From Micromonospora aurantiaca ATCC 27029 (GTDB lineage: Bacteria; Actinomycetota; Actinomycetes; Mycobacteriales; Micromonosporaceae), in assembly GCF_000145235.1 (NCBI RefSeq), contig NC_014391.1:2550001-2614000 (forward strand): a stretch of 64,000 bases of DNA, given 5' to 3'. The position numbers and the translations under genes are program-made. The notes beneath the pieces are model-generated. The model did no database searches. It was not told the origin of the DNA and saw only the letters and a list, made by a program, of their open reading frames with translations. This document shows, piece after piece, positions 39,826 to 48,504 of this stretch; position 1 is the stretch's first letter, and each line of letters opens with the position of its first letter.

Positions 39826-42306
39826 TCAGTTGAAGTACTCCACTTCCATACCGTGATCCCGTATCTGCTCGAACTCAAGCCGGTCGCCATGCAATTCGAG
39901 CAGATCTTGGAGGTTTCGATATGACATGTAATCGCCCGACTTAACGACATCCTTGCAGGTTTCGATCGCTTCTGCAAACCGACCCTGTCGAGCCAGGAAA
40001 TTTACGAGGGAAATGTCTGCCCGTTCTTCTGGGCGTCCATCGTTGCGTAAAATGCGCTCTGCCTCAGCCAAGTCACCTTCCTTCTCTAGCTGTCTGGCGA
40101 GCGAAGACGACACATATTGGATCTTTCCGAGGACGCCACGGAGGTATTCCTTGGCGCGCTCGGGATTGCCCGCCTCTAGGTAGTGGTCCGCGAGCATCCG
40201 ACCGCAAGAGGCGCACCCCTGAGCGTAGCGATCATTCAAAAGCTCAATGGCCTCCGTCGTTCGCTTGGCGCTAAAGAGGAATCGGGCCAGATCTTCATGA
40301 ATCGAAACGCTGTTGTCGCAAGCTTCTACGCCGCGCCTAAGCGCAGACTCTGCGGCGTCCGTGTCGCCAAGCGAGGAGTGGAGGCGCTCAAGAATGTAGT
40401 AGCTGTACCAACTGCTCCTGTATTCAGAATCGTTCTCTATGAGACTATGAACTTGCGAAACACCTCGGCGCAGGACGGTCAAACATTCTTCGTTTCTGCC
40501 TCGTTCCGCAAGGAATTCCGCGAGCATTAGAAAGACCTCTAGCTCGGAGGAGTCAAGCGACCCCCACATTACTGCTTCGGCCTCGTCGAGCCTCCCACGT
40601 TTGATCAATTCTCTAATCAGTCTCGATGGTTCAACATCGTCAGCTCTTACTCCTTGATATAGGACCTTTAGCATTTCTTCTTCATCGCCTTCGGCATTCC
40701 TCCGCTCCAGTGCCTCCGCCAAGTCCCCGAAAGCGTATTCGTCGCCAAGGGTTAGTGCTTCTCGCAGCAGTGCGATCGACTCATCAAGGCGGCCCCGCTC
40801 GGTAAGCATTGCGGCGAATCCGATCCTCGCCTCAGGGGCATTGGCCGCGACTGCAGCCAGGTAGAAGCGCTCTGCGGTAGCAAAGAGTGTGCGGTCCTTG
40901 GCGCTATGCGCCATTTCGAGGAGAGCGTCAGGATTAGTCGTGTTTCGAAGGTATATGTCCCACACGGCCTTCGGGGGAAGTGTGGAGCGGCGATAATTGG
41001 TGCCGTACTGCAGTAGATAATCCGCGACACTCACGGCGTTAAACTCGCCGGGAAGGCATTCGCTGCCCTCTGGCATTAGGGCCGATGTCGCTCCTAGTAG
41101 CAGCGCGGTGGCGTACTTGAGCGAATCTTCGAACCAACTCGGACTTGCTTGAGCTCTCTCCGAGCTGGTCAAGTAGGCCGGTGCAAGATCGCGCAAGAGA
41201 TCTAGAGAGACAGGGCTAGGCGTACCGAGCCTGACTGCGTCGATCGCCGCTGTGATAAGCGCTGCTTTGTAAGAATCAGGGGCAGCCGTCCACCGGCGTA
41301 CCAACTCAGGCGCGGCCGCCAAGAACTGAGTCATGCCGTAGTCTTTTTCCTCAAGCGCTAAAGCGATCCTTGAGTCAACTCCTGCAACCACCCCGGCCCG
41401 CCGCCGTTCCGCAGTGGATAATCTGTCTGGAACCTCGACTATCTCTGCCAGTCGTAGTACTTCCCGCTCTCGAATATGGCTGCCATAGTCCATTGGCGAC
41501 TCGGTGTAAAGCGCGTAACGATCTGGCCAGATAGTTCCCACGAATATTGTTGGTCCTTCACCTCCCAGCAGCTTCCGTACCGTACTAGGGTCGAGTCCGT
41601 TCTCTCCGGACATGTAGTTCTGAATTTCGTCAAGCCATACGATCGTCTGCGGAAGCGAGATTCCTGCCTGTGCGAGCTCCTTCAGCGTTGTGGCGTCTGA
41701 GGGATGCAGGAGTCTCCAATCTTCTGCAGTGGCGCGAATCGCCTCGTATAGCAGCCTAGTCTTGCCGCTTGACGATCGGCCGATAACTAGGACGAAGGCA
41801 CCTTGTTTCATTCCCGTCGATATGAGGGTGCGAATGTCAGCGTCTGCGTCTCGGGGAACGTATGCGGGTAGGCTCGTGGGAGCCGACGTGCCGTCCGGTA
41901 GGCTGATCGACGAGTGCACCCCTAATCTGCGTGGGTTGCATTGAGCGACAGTCGGAAGTGCTGCTCGCGCACCGCGTTCTGCTGCTAGTACATCTTCAGC
42001 CTTCGCTTTCCGTGCTTCAAGCAACTCGCGCCTTCTGGCTCTAGACGCTCTCTCTGTCTCCAGGAGCTTGGATACCTCAGGCGCAAGGGCGGTAGCGAGT
42101 GCGATGACCACGGTCGAGAGCCACACCGGCCACCCAGCGCCCGCCCGACCAGCTAGCGTGCTACCGACAGCCAAGATCACTAGGGCTGCGGCCATCGTCG
42201 CAAGCCTGGCACCCGACCTCCATCGAGACTGCATTGCTCTACAGTGCCCTAGCGAGCCGATCTCGCGTTGCAGGCGCTCCGATCGGTCGTGACGCCACTG
42301 ACGCAC
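39826..42306 (-). CDS. Membrane-anchored P-loop NTPase with TPR-like repeats
   Basis: Predicted 826 residues (GTG 42306; ATG 42234, residue 25, is an equally good start). Two membrane helices lie near 35-53 and 62-80. An NTPase domain has Walker A GRSSSGKTRLLYEA (about 175) and Walker B TIVWLDEIQN (about 222-228). From about 460 to 800 are helical repeats with TPR character (RFAEAIETCKDVVKSGDY, AEAERILRNDGRPEER). Base composition is clearly lower in GC than the flanking core genes, with many A/T third positions, a sign of transfer. The NTPase-plus-TPR layout resembles STAND-type sensors, some of which are antiphage proteins; that role is inference. No other system gene is adjacent. Confidence 0.82.
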   Translation of the reverse strand: MRQWRHDRSERLQREIGSLGHCRAMQSRWRSGARLATMAAALVILAVGSTLAGRAGAGWPVWLSTVVIALATALAPEVSKLLETERASRARRRELLEARKAKAEDVLAAERGARAALPTVAQCNPRRLGVHSSISLPDGTSAPTSLPAYVPRDADADIRTLISTGMKQGAFVLVIGRSSSGKTRLLYEAIRATAEDWRLLHPSDATTLKELAQAGISLPQTIVWLDEIQNYMSGENGLDPSTVRKLLGGEGPTIFVGTIWPDRYALYTESPMDYGSHIREREVLRLAEIVEVPDRLSTAERRRAGVVAGVDSRIALALEEKDYGMTQFLAAAPELVRRWTAAPDSYKAALITAAIDAVRLGTPSPVSLDLLRDLAPAYLTSSERAQASPSWFEDSLKYATALLLGATSALMPEGSECLPGEFNAVSVADYLLQYGTNYRRSTLPPKAVWDIYLRNTTNPDALLEMAHSAKDRTLFATAERFYLAAVAANAPEARIGFAAMLTERGRLDESIALLREALTLGDEYAFGDLAEALERRNAEGDEEEMLKVLYQGVRADDVEPSRLIRELIKRGRLDEAEAVMWGSLDSSELEVFLMLAEFLAERGRNEECLTVLRRGVSQVHSLIENDSEYRSSWYSYYILERLHSSLGDTDAAESALRRGVEACDNSVSIHEDLARFLFSAKRTTEAIELLNDRYAQGCASCGRMLADHYLEAGNPERAKEYLRGVLGKIQYVSSSLARQLEKEGDLAEAERILRNDGRPEERADISLVNFLARQGRFAEAIETCKDVVKSGDYMSYRNLQDLLELHGDRLEFEQIRDHGMEVEYFN

Positions 42307-42412
42307 CCTGAAGGTGCGGTGGTGCTCGTCAGCAAGAAGTCAGCGGCACGGTTAGGTCCGACTAGGGCTGGACGGTCGTGGCCGGCGGTCGGCTCGAAGC
42401 AGTCAGCACTAG

Positions 42413-44087
42413 CCTGGGTGATTCACCGTGATCGCCAAGATGCGCTGTTCGTCGGCGTGTAGATGAGCGGAAGTGCCTGCCCTGCAAGGGAAACTTGTGA
42501 TTGCGACATCTACAGGTTTCTCTCTGGGGGAGGCACTTCCGAGGTGCAGCTTACGGCGTGGTCGCGGGATCTGCGGGTTACCGCGGGTGGTTCGGGTGTG
42601 GTGTCGCACGTCGGTGCGGCGTTGCTGCGGTTGCTGGCGGATCGGGCCGGGTTGACCGTGGCGTTGTCGGCGGGGCTGGCCCGGGCCGGCTGGTGGCCGG
42701 TGCATGATCGGGGTCGGGTGCTGGTCGACCTCGCGGTGATGATCGCTGACGGTGGGGAAGCGATCGCGGACATCGACGTGCTGCGCCACCAGCAGGAGGT
42801 GTTCGGGTCGGTGGCCTCGGACACCACGGTGTGGCGGGCCCTGGACGAGATCGGCGTGGTGCAGCTGCGGCGCATCGCCAAGGCCCGGGCGAAGGTACGC
42901 GCCCGGATGTGGCAACTGTTCGGCGGCCCACCGGCGGCACGGGCGGCGGGCCGGGACATCGGCACCGGCGTGGTGGTCCTCGATGTGGATTCCACGATCG
43001 TGATCGCGCACAGCGACAAGGAAGGCGCCGCGGCCACCTACAAGCACACCTACGGCTTCCACCCGATCCTGGTCACCTGCGACAACACCGCCGAGCTGCT
43101 CGCCATCACGCTGCGGCCGGGCAACGCCGGCGCGAACACGGCCGCCGATCACCTCGACGTGCTCGCCCCAAGCCGTCGCGCAGGTCCCCGCGAAACACCG
43201 CCGGCACCTGCTCATCCGCGGTGACTCCGCCGCAGCCACCCACGCCGTCCTTGACTGGCCCCACGAGCAGGACAGCAAACGCGGCCGGCGGGTCGAGTAC
43301 TCCCTCGGCTGGTCGATCGGCGAACCCGAACGCACCGCCATCACCGCCCTACCCGCCTCGGCGTGGTCGCCGGCGATCAACGCTGATGGCGGTGTGCGTG
43401 ATGGCGCCGCCGTCGCCGAACTGACCGGCCTGCTGCCCCTGCCAGGCTGGCCGGCCGGGATGCGGGTCATCGTCCGGCGGGAGCGCCCCCACCCCGGCGC
43501 CCAACTGACCCTGTTCGAGGACCGCGATGGCTGGCGCTACACCGCCTTCGCCACCAACACCCCGGTAGGTGTCTTGCAGTGGTTGGAGGCCCGTCACCGG
43601 GCCCACGCCCGCGTCGAGGACCGGATCCGCTGCGCCAAGGACACCGGCCTGGGGCGGCTACCCTCCCGCGAGTTCGCCATCAACCAGGCCTGGTGCATTG
43701 CCGCAGCGATCGCCGTCGACCTCATCGCGTGGCTGCAGCTCATCGGCCTCGACGGCGACCTGGCCAAGGCCGAACCGAAACGGCTGCGCTACCGGATCCT
43801 GCACACCGCCGCCCGCCTCGTGCACGGCCAACGCCGCCGCACGCTGCGCATCCCGTCCAGGTGGCCCTGGGCCGAACAGATCACCGCCGCGTTCAACCGG
43901 ATCGCGGCCATCCCCGACCCCGGCTGACCAACACAGCCGCTGCCCCAACAACCCGGAGGACCCCAGGAGACCACGCCCACCGCCGCGACAGACGGCCCAC
44001 CACCATGCCCGGAACCACACAATATCGATCAACAGCGATCAGGAGCGCCGGGCCGAAGGAGCCGGCGTCAGGCGCGAATCATCGAGG
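42413..44087 (+). mobile_element. IS1380-family element, copy 1 (frameshifted)
   Basis: 1675 bp bounded by CTAG on both sides (42409-42412 and 44088-44091). Terminal inverted repeats CCTGGGTGATTCAC / GCGAATCATCGAGG match at 11 of 14. Nearly identical to copy 2 and in the same orientation, 176 bp apart. One extra C near 43167 breaks the transposase. Confidence 0.9.
42544..43927 (+). pseudogene. IS1380-family transposase, frameshifted copy
   Basis: Identical in text to the intact copy at 44395-45777 except for a Leu-to-Phe change (GCAACTGTTCGG at 42913) and one inserted C in GCTCGCCCCAAGCC near 43167, which moves the frame after HLDVLA. The second half stays open in another frame from about 43170 to 43927. 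GTG 42544 is the likely start, with GGGGGAGG 10 bp upstream. Not functional unless the shift is corrected. Confidence 0.9.
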
Positions 44088-44263
44088 CTAGATAGCAACG
44101 GTTGCGGCGAGGCAGGAAACGCGGTTGGCGTTCACACCGGAGAGGCCGCTGGTTGATCCCAACAGTTGGTAGCGCCGCTAGGTGCCAGGGGCGGGGTTGG
44201 CCTGAGGGCCGGCACGCCCGAGCGGGCCCCGAGCCGGAGTACCCTAACGGATCTCCGCGCTAG

Positions 44264-45937
44264 CCTGGGTGATTCACCGTGATCGCCAAGATGCGCTGTT
44301 CGTCGGCGTGTAGATGAGCGGAAGTGCCTGCCCTGCAAGGGAAACTTGTGATTGCGACATCTACAGGTTTCTCTCTGGGGGAGGCACTTCCGAGGTGCAG
44401 CTTACGGCGTGGTCGCGGGATCTGCGGGTTACCGCGGGTGGTTCGGGTGTGGTGTCGCACGTCGGTGCGGCGTTGCTGCGGTTGCTGGCGGATCGGGCCG
44501 GGTTGACCGTGGCGTTGTCGGCGGGGCTGGCCCGGGCCGGCTGGTGGCCGGTGCATGATCGGGGTCGGGTGCTGGTCGACCTCGCGGTGATGATCGCTGA
44601 CGGTGGGGAAGCGATCGCGGACATCGACGTGCTGCGCCACCAGCAGGAGGTGTTCGGGTCGGTGGCCTCGGACACCACGGTGTGGCGGGCCCTGGACGAG
44701 ATCGGCGTGGTGCAGCTGCGGCGCATCGCCAAGGCCCGGGCGAAGGTACGCGCCCGGATGTGGCAACTGCTCGGCGGCCCACCGGCGGCACGGGCGGCGG
44801 GCCGGGACATCGGCACCGGCGTGGTGGTCCTCGATGTGGATTCCACGATCGTGATCGCGCACAGCGACAAGGAAGGCGCCGCGGCCACCTACAAGCACAC
44901 CTACGGCTTCCACCCGATCCTGGTCACCTGCGACAACACCGCCGAGCTGCTCGCCATCACGCTGCGGCCGGGCAACGCCGGCGCGAACACGGCCGCCGAT
45001 CACCTCGACGTGCTCGCCCAAGCCGTCGCGCAGGTCCCCGCGAAACACCGCCGGCACCTGCTCATCCGCGGTGACTCCGCCGCAGCCACCCACGCCGTCC
45101 TTGACTGGCCCCACGAGCAGGACAGCAAACGCGGCCGGCGGGTCGAGTACTCCCTCGGCTGGTCGATCGGCGAACCCGAACGCACCGCCATCACCGCCCT
45201 ACCCGCCTCGGCGTGGTCGCCGGCGATCAACGCTGATGGCGGTGTGCGTGATGGCGCCGCCGTCGCCGAACTGACCGGCCTGCTGCCCCTGCCAGGCTGG
45301 CCGGCCGGGATGCGGGTCATCGTCCGGCGGGAGCGCCCCCACCCCGGCGCCCAACTGACCCTGTTCGAGGACCGCGATGGCTGGCGCTACACCGCCTTCG
45401 CCACCAACACCCCGGTAGGTGTCTTGCAGTGGTTGGAGGCCCGTCACCGGGCCCACGCCCGCGTCGAGGACCGGATCCGCTGCGCCAAGGACACCGGCCT
45501 GGGGCGGCTACCCTCCCGCGAGTTCGCCATCAACCAGGCCTGGTGCATTGCCGCAGCGATCGCCGTCGACCTCATCGCGTGGCTGCAGCTCATCGGCCTC
45601 GACGGCGACCTGGCCAAGGCCGAACCGAAACGGCTGCGCTACCGGATCCTGCACACCGCCGCCCGCCTCGTGCACGGCCAACGCCGCCGCACGCTGCGCA
45701 TCCCGTCCAGGTGGCCCTGGGCCGAACAGATCACCGCCGCGTTCAACCGGATCGCGGCCATCCCCGACCCCGGCTGACCAACACAGCCGCTGCCCCAACA
45801 ACCCGGAGGACCCCAGGAGACCACGCCCACCGCCGCGACAGACGGCCCACCACCATGCCCGGAACCACACAATATCGATCAACAGCGATCAGGAGCGCCG
45901 GGCCGAAGGAGCCGGCGTCAGGCGCGAATCATCGAGG
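44264..45937 (+). mobile_element. IS1380-family element, copy 2 (intact)
   Basis: 1674 bp between CTAG at 44260-44263 and CTAG at 45938-45941, with the same 14-bp terminal inverted repeats as copy 1. Near-identity of the two copies shows recent duplication. CTAG is palindromic, so it may be a target duplication or part of the ends. Confidence 0.92.
44395..45777 (+). CDS. IS1380-family DDE transposase
   Basis: A 460-residue transposase. Marks: VSHVGAALLRLLADRAGL near the start, the first catalytic Asp in VVVLDVDSTIVIAHSDKEGA, a second in LLIRGDSAAATHAVLDW, and the HARVEDRIRCAKDTGLGRLP segment with the catalytic Glu. GTG 44395 is preferred because of GGGGGAGG upstream; the 27 codons before it read like leader sequence. 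An inverted repeat (GGAAGTGCCT / AGGCACTTCC) upstream covers part of the ribosome site. Confidence 0.93.
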   Translation: MQLTAWSRDLRVTAGGSGVVSHVGAALLRLLADRAGLTVALSAGLARAGWWPVHDRGRVLVDLAVMIADGGEAIADIDVLRHQQEVFGSVASDTTVWRALDEIGVVQLRRIAKARAKVRARMWQLLGGPPAARAAGRDIGTGVVVLDVDSTIVIAHSDKEGAAATYKHTYGFHPILVTCDNTAELLAITLRPGNAGANTAADHLDVLAQAVAQVPAKHRRHLLIRGDSAAATHAVLDWPHEQDSKRGRRVEYSLGWSIGEPERTAITALPASAWSPAINADGGVRDGAAVAELTGLLPLPGWPAGMRVIVRRERPHPGAQLTLFEDRDGWRYTAFATNTPVGVLQWLEARHRAHARVEDRIRCAKDTGLGRLPSREFAINQAWCIAAAIAVDLIAWLQLIGLDGDLAKAEPKRLRYRILHTAARLVHGQRRRTLRIPSRWPWAEQITAAFNRIAAIPDPG

Positions 45938-45989
45938 CTAGAAGGGATACTCGCTTGAGTTATGGCTTCTACCCGCGTTCGCTCATCTC

Positions 45990-46652
45990 ATGAGTGGCGA
46001 GGACTTCGACTGGCAGAACGCTCGGATAGGCGAGCTGTACCCACCAGTGGCGATCTTGGCGGAGATCGGCCGAGTGGCAATCGCGGCAGCACGAGTCGAT
46101 CAGGAACTTGCTCTGGTGCTCGTCGCGCTCAAGGCACCCCAGCCGTTCGACGCGCTACTCAAGATCAATAGCTCTGGCCTCCACAAGAAGTTGATCGCGC
46201 GTGTCGGCGAGTTCTTCGAGGGGGAGCTTAGGGATTATGCGGAAGGAGTTCTTGCGACCGTCCGAGAGCGGCTTGAGGCTCGACATTCGGTTATGCACAG
46301 CATCTGGACGCCGGACGACAGACAGCGCCTGTTCGATGCAAAGGCATTGCAGGCCCTCGGATCCCAGGAGGACCTCGACGACCTGATTCGCCAGCGCGGC
46401 GAGACGGCCGCCTGGCGCACGCTCCATCCCAAGGCCAACGCGCCGGGTCCTCAGACGCTGGAGGAGCTCGAGAGGATCCGCATCGAGCTGGAGGAGGGAC
46501 AGGACATGCTCACGGCCCTGCGCTTCACCCTTGCCGGCGCCCTTTTCGCTGGCAAGCCGGCCGGGGCTCGGAGAGTTCTGAACCCACGAGACCTGGAACA
46601 GGCGAACAGCTCGACCTTCGTGGGGGAGAACGGCCACCCAGAACCGCGGTAG
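45990..46652 (+). CDS. Hypothetical protein (220 aa), island cargo
   Basis: A 220-residue soluble, mostly helical protein (FEGELRDYAEGVLATVRERLEARHSVM, EELERIRIELEEGQDMLTALR). ATG 45990 starts MSGEDFDWQNARIG; the ribosome site is not obvious. I do not recognise the family. The RHSVMHSIW segment with Tyr/His pairs resembles the HEPN-like helical hypotheticals seen in mobile regions, but no clear R-x4-6-H motif is present. Codon use is like moderately GC-rich cargo. Confidence 0.65.
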   Translation: MSGEDFDWQNARIGELYPPVAILAEIGRVAIAAARVDQELALVLVALKAPQPFDALLKINSSGLHKKLIARVGEFFEGELRDYAEGVLATVRERLEARHSVMHSIWTPDDRQRLFDAKALQALGSQEDLDDLIRQRGETAAWRTLHPKANAPGPQTLEELERIRIELEEGQDMLTALRFTLAGALFAGKPAGARRVLNPRDLEQANSSTFVGENGHPEPR

Positions 46653-47383
46653 AAATGCGGTGCGGACCAGGATGCACGGAGCCTGGCCGCACCTGAGCCC
46701 GGTTGAGTCACCGTGGGCGAAGGCCGCGGTGCGCCCGGAGAGCACGAGAAGGCAGCGTCAGCATTGCCAACAGCCGGCCAGACATACCAAGAACTAGCAC
46801 GGCGGTCGTGGTTGAGGACGTGCGACACCACCAGATGCCAGCCGATGAATGCACCGCATCCGCGTTCGGGACGAAGCGTTCGGCGGGCTCCGGCTGGCCC
46901 TGCCTGCCCTGAAGCGGGAACCCAGCAGTACAGCAGCGGTGCACAGCAACCGCCGGAGCCGCAATAGCTACCAGGCGGCGACCAGGAGCTGTCCGACGTC
47001 GGTGACGGCCGTAGGAGATTGCATCGCCTGGAGCTACGGATGAGAAGGTTGCCTGACAGCCATCCGTACAGCCAAGCGGCCGACGGGCATGGCCGAGGGC
47101 GACGGAACGCGACACCGCGAGCAGGTCAGCGGCAGAGACCCACACCGACCGACCGCGGTCTTGATCTTTGTCAGGCAGAGGAGTGCGATCGCGCCCGTCG
47201 CGCGTCCAATGGACGGAGCCGAGGGCCAATCGGCGATCAGCCCCTGGCCGCGCCGGCCGGTACGGCTGCTGCGTCAGACGGGCGACCAAACGACCAACAC
47301 CCATAGACAAATCGGTCGCAAGCAACCTGCGGTGCGGCGCCCCATGTCCACATATGAGGGTGGCCATCCCGACGAGGTGAGGC
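46653..47383. other. No clear gene
   Basis: 731 bp. Open frames exist on both strands (longest 46708-47397 on minus, 229 codons), but none has a ribosome site or a recognisable protein, and their amino-acid make-up is Arg/Pro/Ala-rich as in shadow frames. Possibly decayed cargo. Confidence 0.55.
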
Positions 47384-48337
47384 TCAGCAATACACAACGA
47401 CTAGGCCGGCGACTCCATGGAACTCCTCCGGCGGCGGCTTGCCGTTAAGTACGTGCTGGACCGTGTCTGGAAGCCGGCGCCGAAGTCCGCGCATCACATA
47501 TGGGTAGTAAGGGCGAGAAAAGTGACCGCTATCCAGCGGCAGGTCAGGGAAGATGATGTCGTCTTCAAGTTCGACGCGGTCGGCCACGGCGGCGCTGAGC
47601 TGGCCCATCCGCATCTCCGCCACCATGCGGAAAACCTCTTTGGCGACTAGCCGCGCTCCGACTTGTGGCGTGAGCAGAAGCCGCCGCAGCTCCATGTCGA
47701 CATTGCAGAGGTTGAGATCCTGGATCGGTCGCGCAGCGAGGTCAGGATTTACGAGGTCCTCGAGCGGCTTCGAGTACAGGAACGTCCCAGTGGCTGCATC
47801 CCTCTGACTTGCGCCGAGCAACATCCCAGCCTGCAACGCGGTGATGACCGAGACGCTACGGCGCTTGCATGGGAGGCACTGAGACGTGTGGTCGTCCGCT
47901 TCGCAGCTGAGGCCGTAGCGGTGTTCGACGCCGCCGAAGTAGACGATGTATGCAGCCGGTACACCGAGGCGATCAGCAGTGCCAACCAGGCGGCGGAACT
48001 GCTCGCCATCGCCGTGCCCAAAGTCAAGCTGTGCATGCGGTTGTTGGGATTGACTGTGATGCAGTCGCTTTGCTTGCACCAGCAGCCCAAAGCATTCGCC
48101 GCTGCCGTCAACCCACCACCACAGCCAGTCTGCCCCTACCCGGTTCTCTTGCTTCCTACTGAAGTCGGCACATGAGATGTGAGGATGCGCATGGACCCAA
48201 AGCAGCTCCGAGACAGTCTCCTCGCGCCAGATGATGCCTGCGCGGTCTGCCCGGACCATATGATCTTCGACAGCCGAACGTGCATTCGCCAGGGCGGTAA
48301 CGAGATCGGGACCTGGTGACTCGATCGGGATCATCAT
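47384..48337 (-). CDS. Hypothetical protein with nuclease-like GADW...QAK motif
   Basis: A 317-residue protein from ATG 48337 (AGGA 5 bp upstream; GTG 48355 is an alternative). The N-terminal third has REETVSELLW (about 38-47), GADWLWWW (68-75) and LLVQAKRL (86-93). This E...D...QxK spacing, between predicted beta strands, is like PD-(D/E)XK endonuclease folds, with Gln in place of the usual Glu. Cys residues (SCEADDHTSQCLPCKRR) could form a metal site. It may belong to a DUF family of actinobacterial proteins (possibly DUF6615), but I am not sure. As island cargo it may be a defence nuclease; inference only. Confidence 0.7.
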   Translation of the reverse strand: MMIPIESPGPDLVTALANARSAVEDHMVRADRAGIIWREETVSELLWVHAHPHISCADFSRKQENRVGADWLWWWVDGSGECFGLLVQAKRLHHSQSQQPHAQLDFGHGDGEQFRRLVGTADRLGVPAAYIVYFGGVEHRYGLSCEADDHTSQCLPCKRRSVSVITALQAGMLLGASQRDAATGTFLYSKPLEDLVNPDLAARPIQDLNLCNVDMELRRLLLTPQVGARLVAKEVFRMVAEMRMGQLSAAVADRVELEDDIIFPDLPLDSGHFSRPYYPYVMRGLRRRLPDTVQHVLNGKPPPEEFHGVAGLVVVYC

Positions 48338-48504
48338 GCCATCCTGACAGGCCACCCAGCAGTCCAGCCAGTCCTGGAATTTGCCTGCTCGGCGCCTCTT
48401 GACTGCCTAGGCCAGTGTCCGGCTCAGCCAGCGCGATGCAACGTCGGCTAGAAGTATGTGTTCCCATGTAGTACCGGTAACCGAAACAAGCTAGGGTCGT
48501 ATCA

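Noticed and set aside
42463..42543. 27-codon N-terminal extension of the IS1380 transposase (also 44314-44394)
   Set aside because: Covers the leader hairpin and the ribosome site for the GTG start; reads unlike the family N-terminus.
46708..47397. 229-codon minus-strand frame in the island
   Set aside because: No recognisable domain, no ribosome site, composition of a shadow frame; left as no clear gene.
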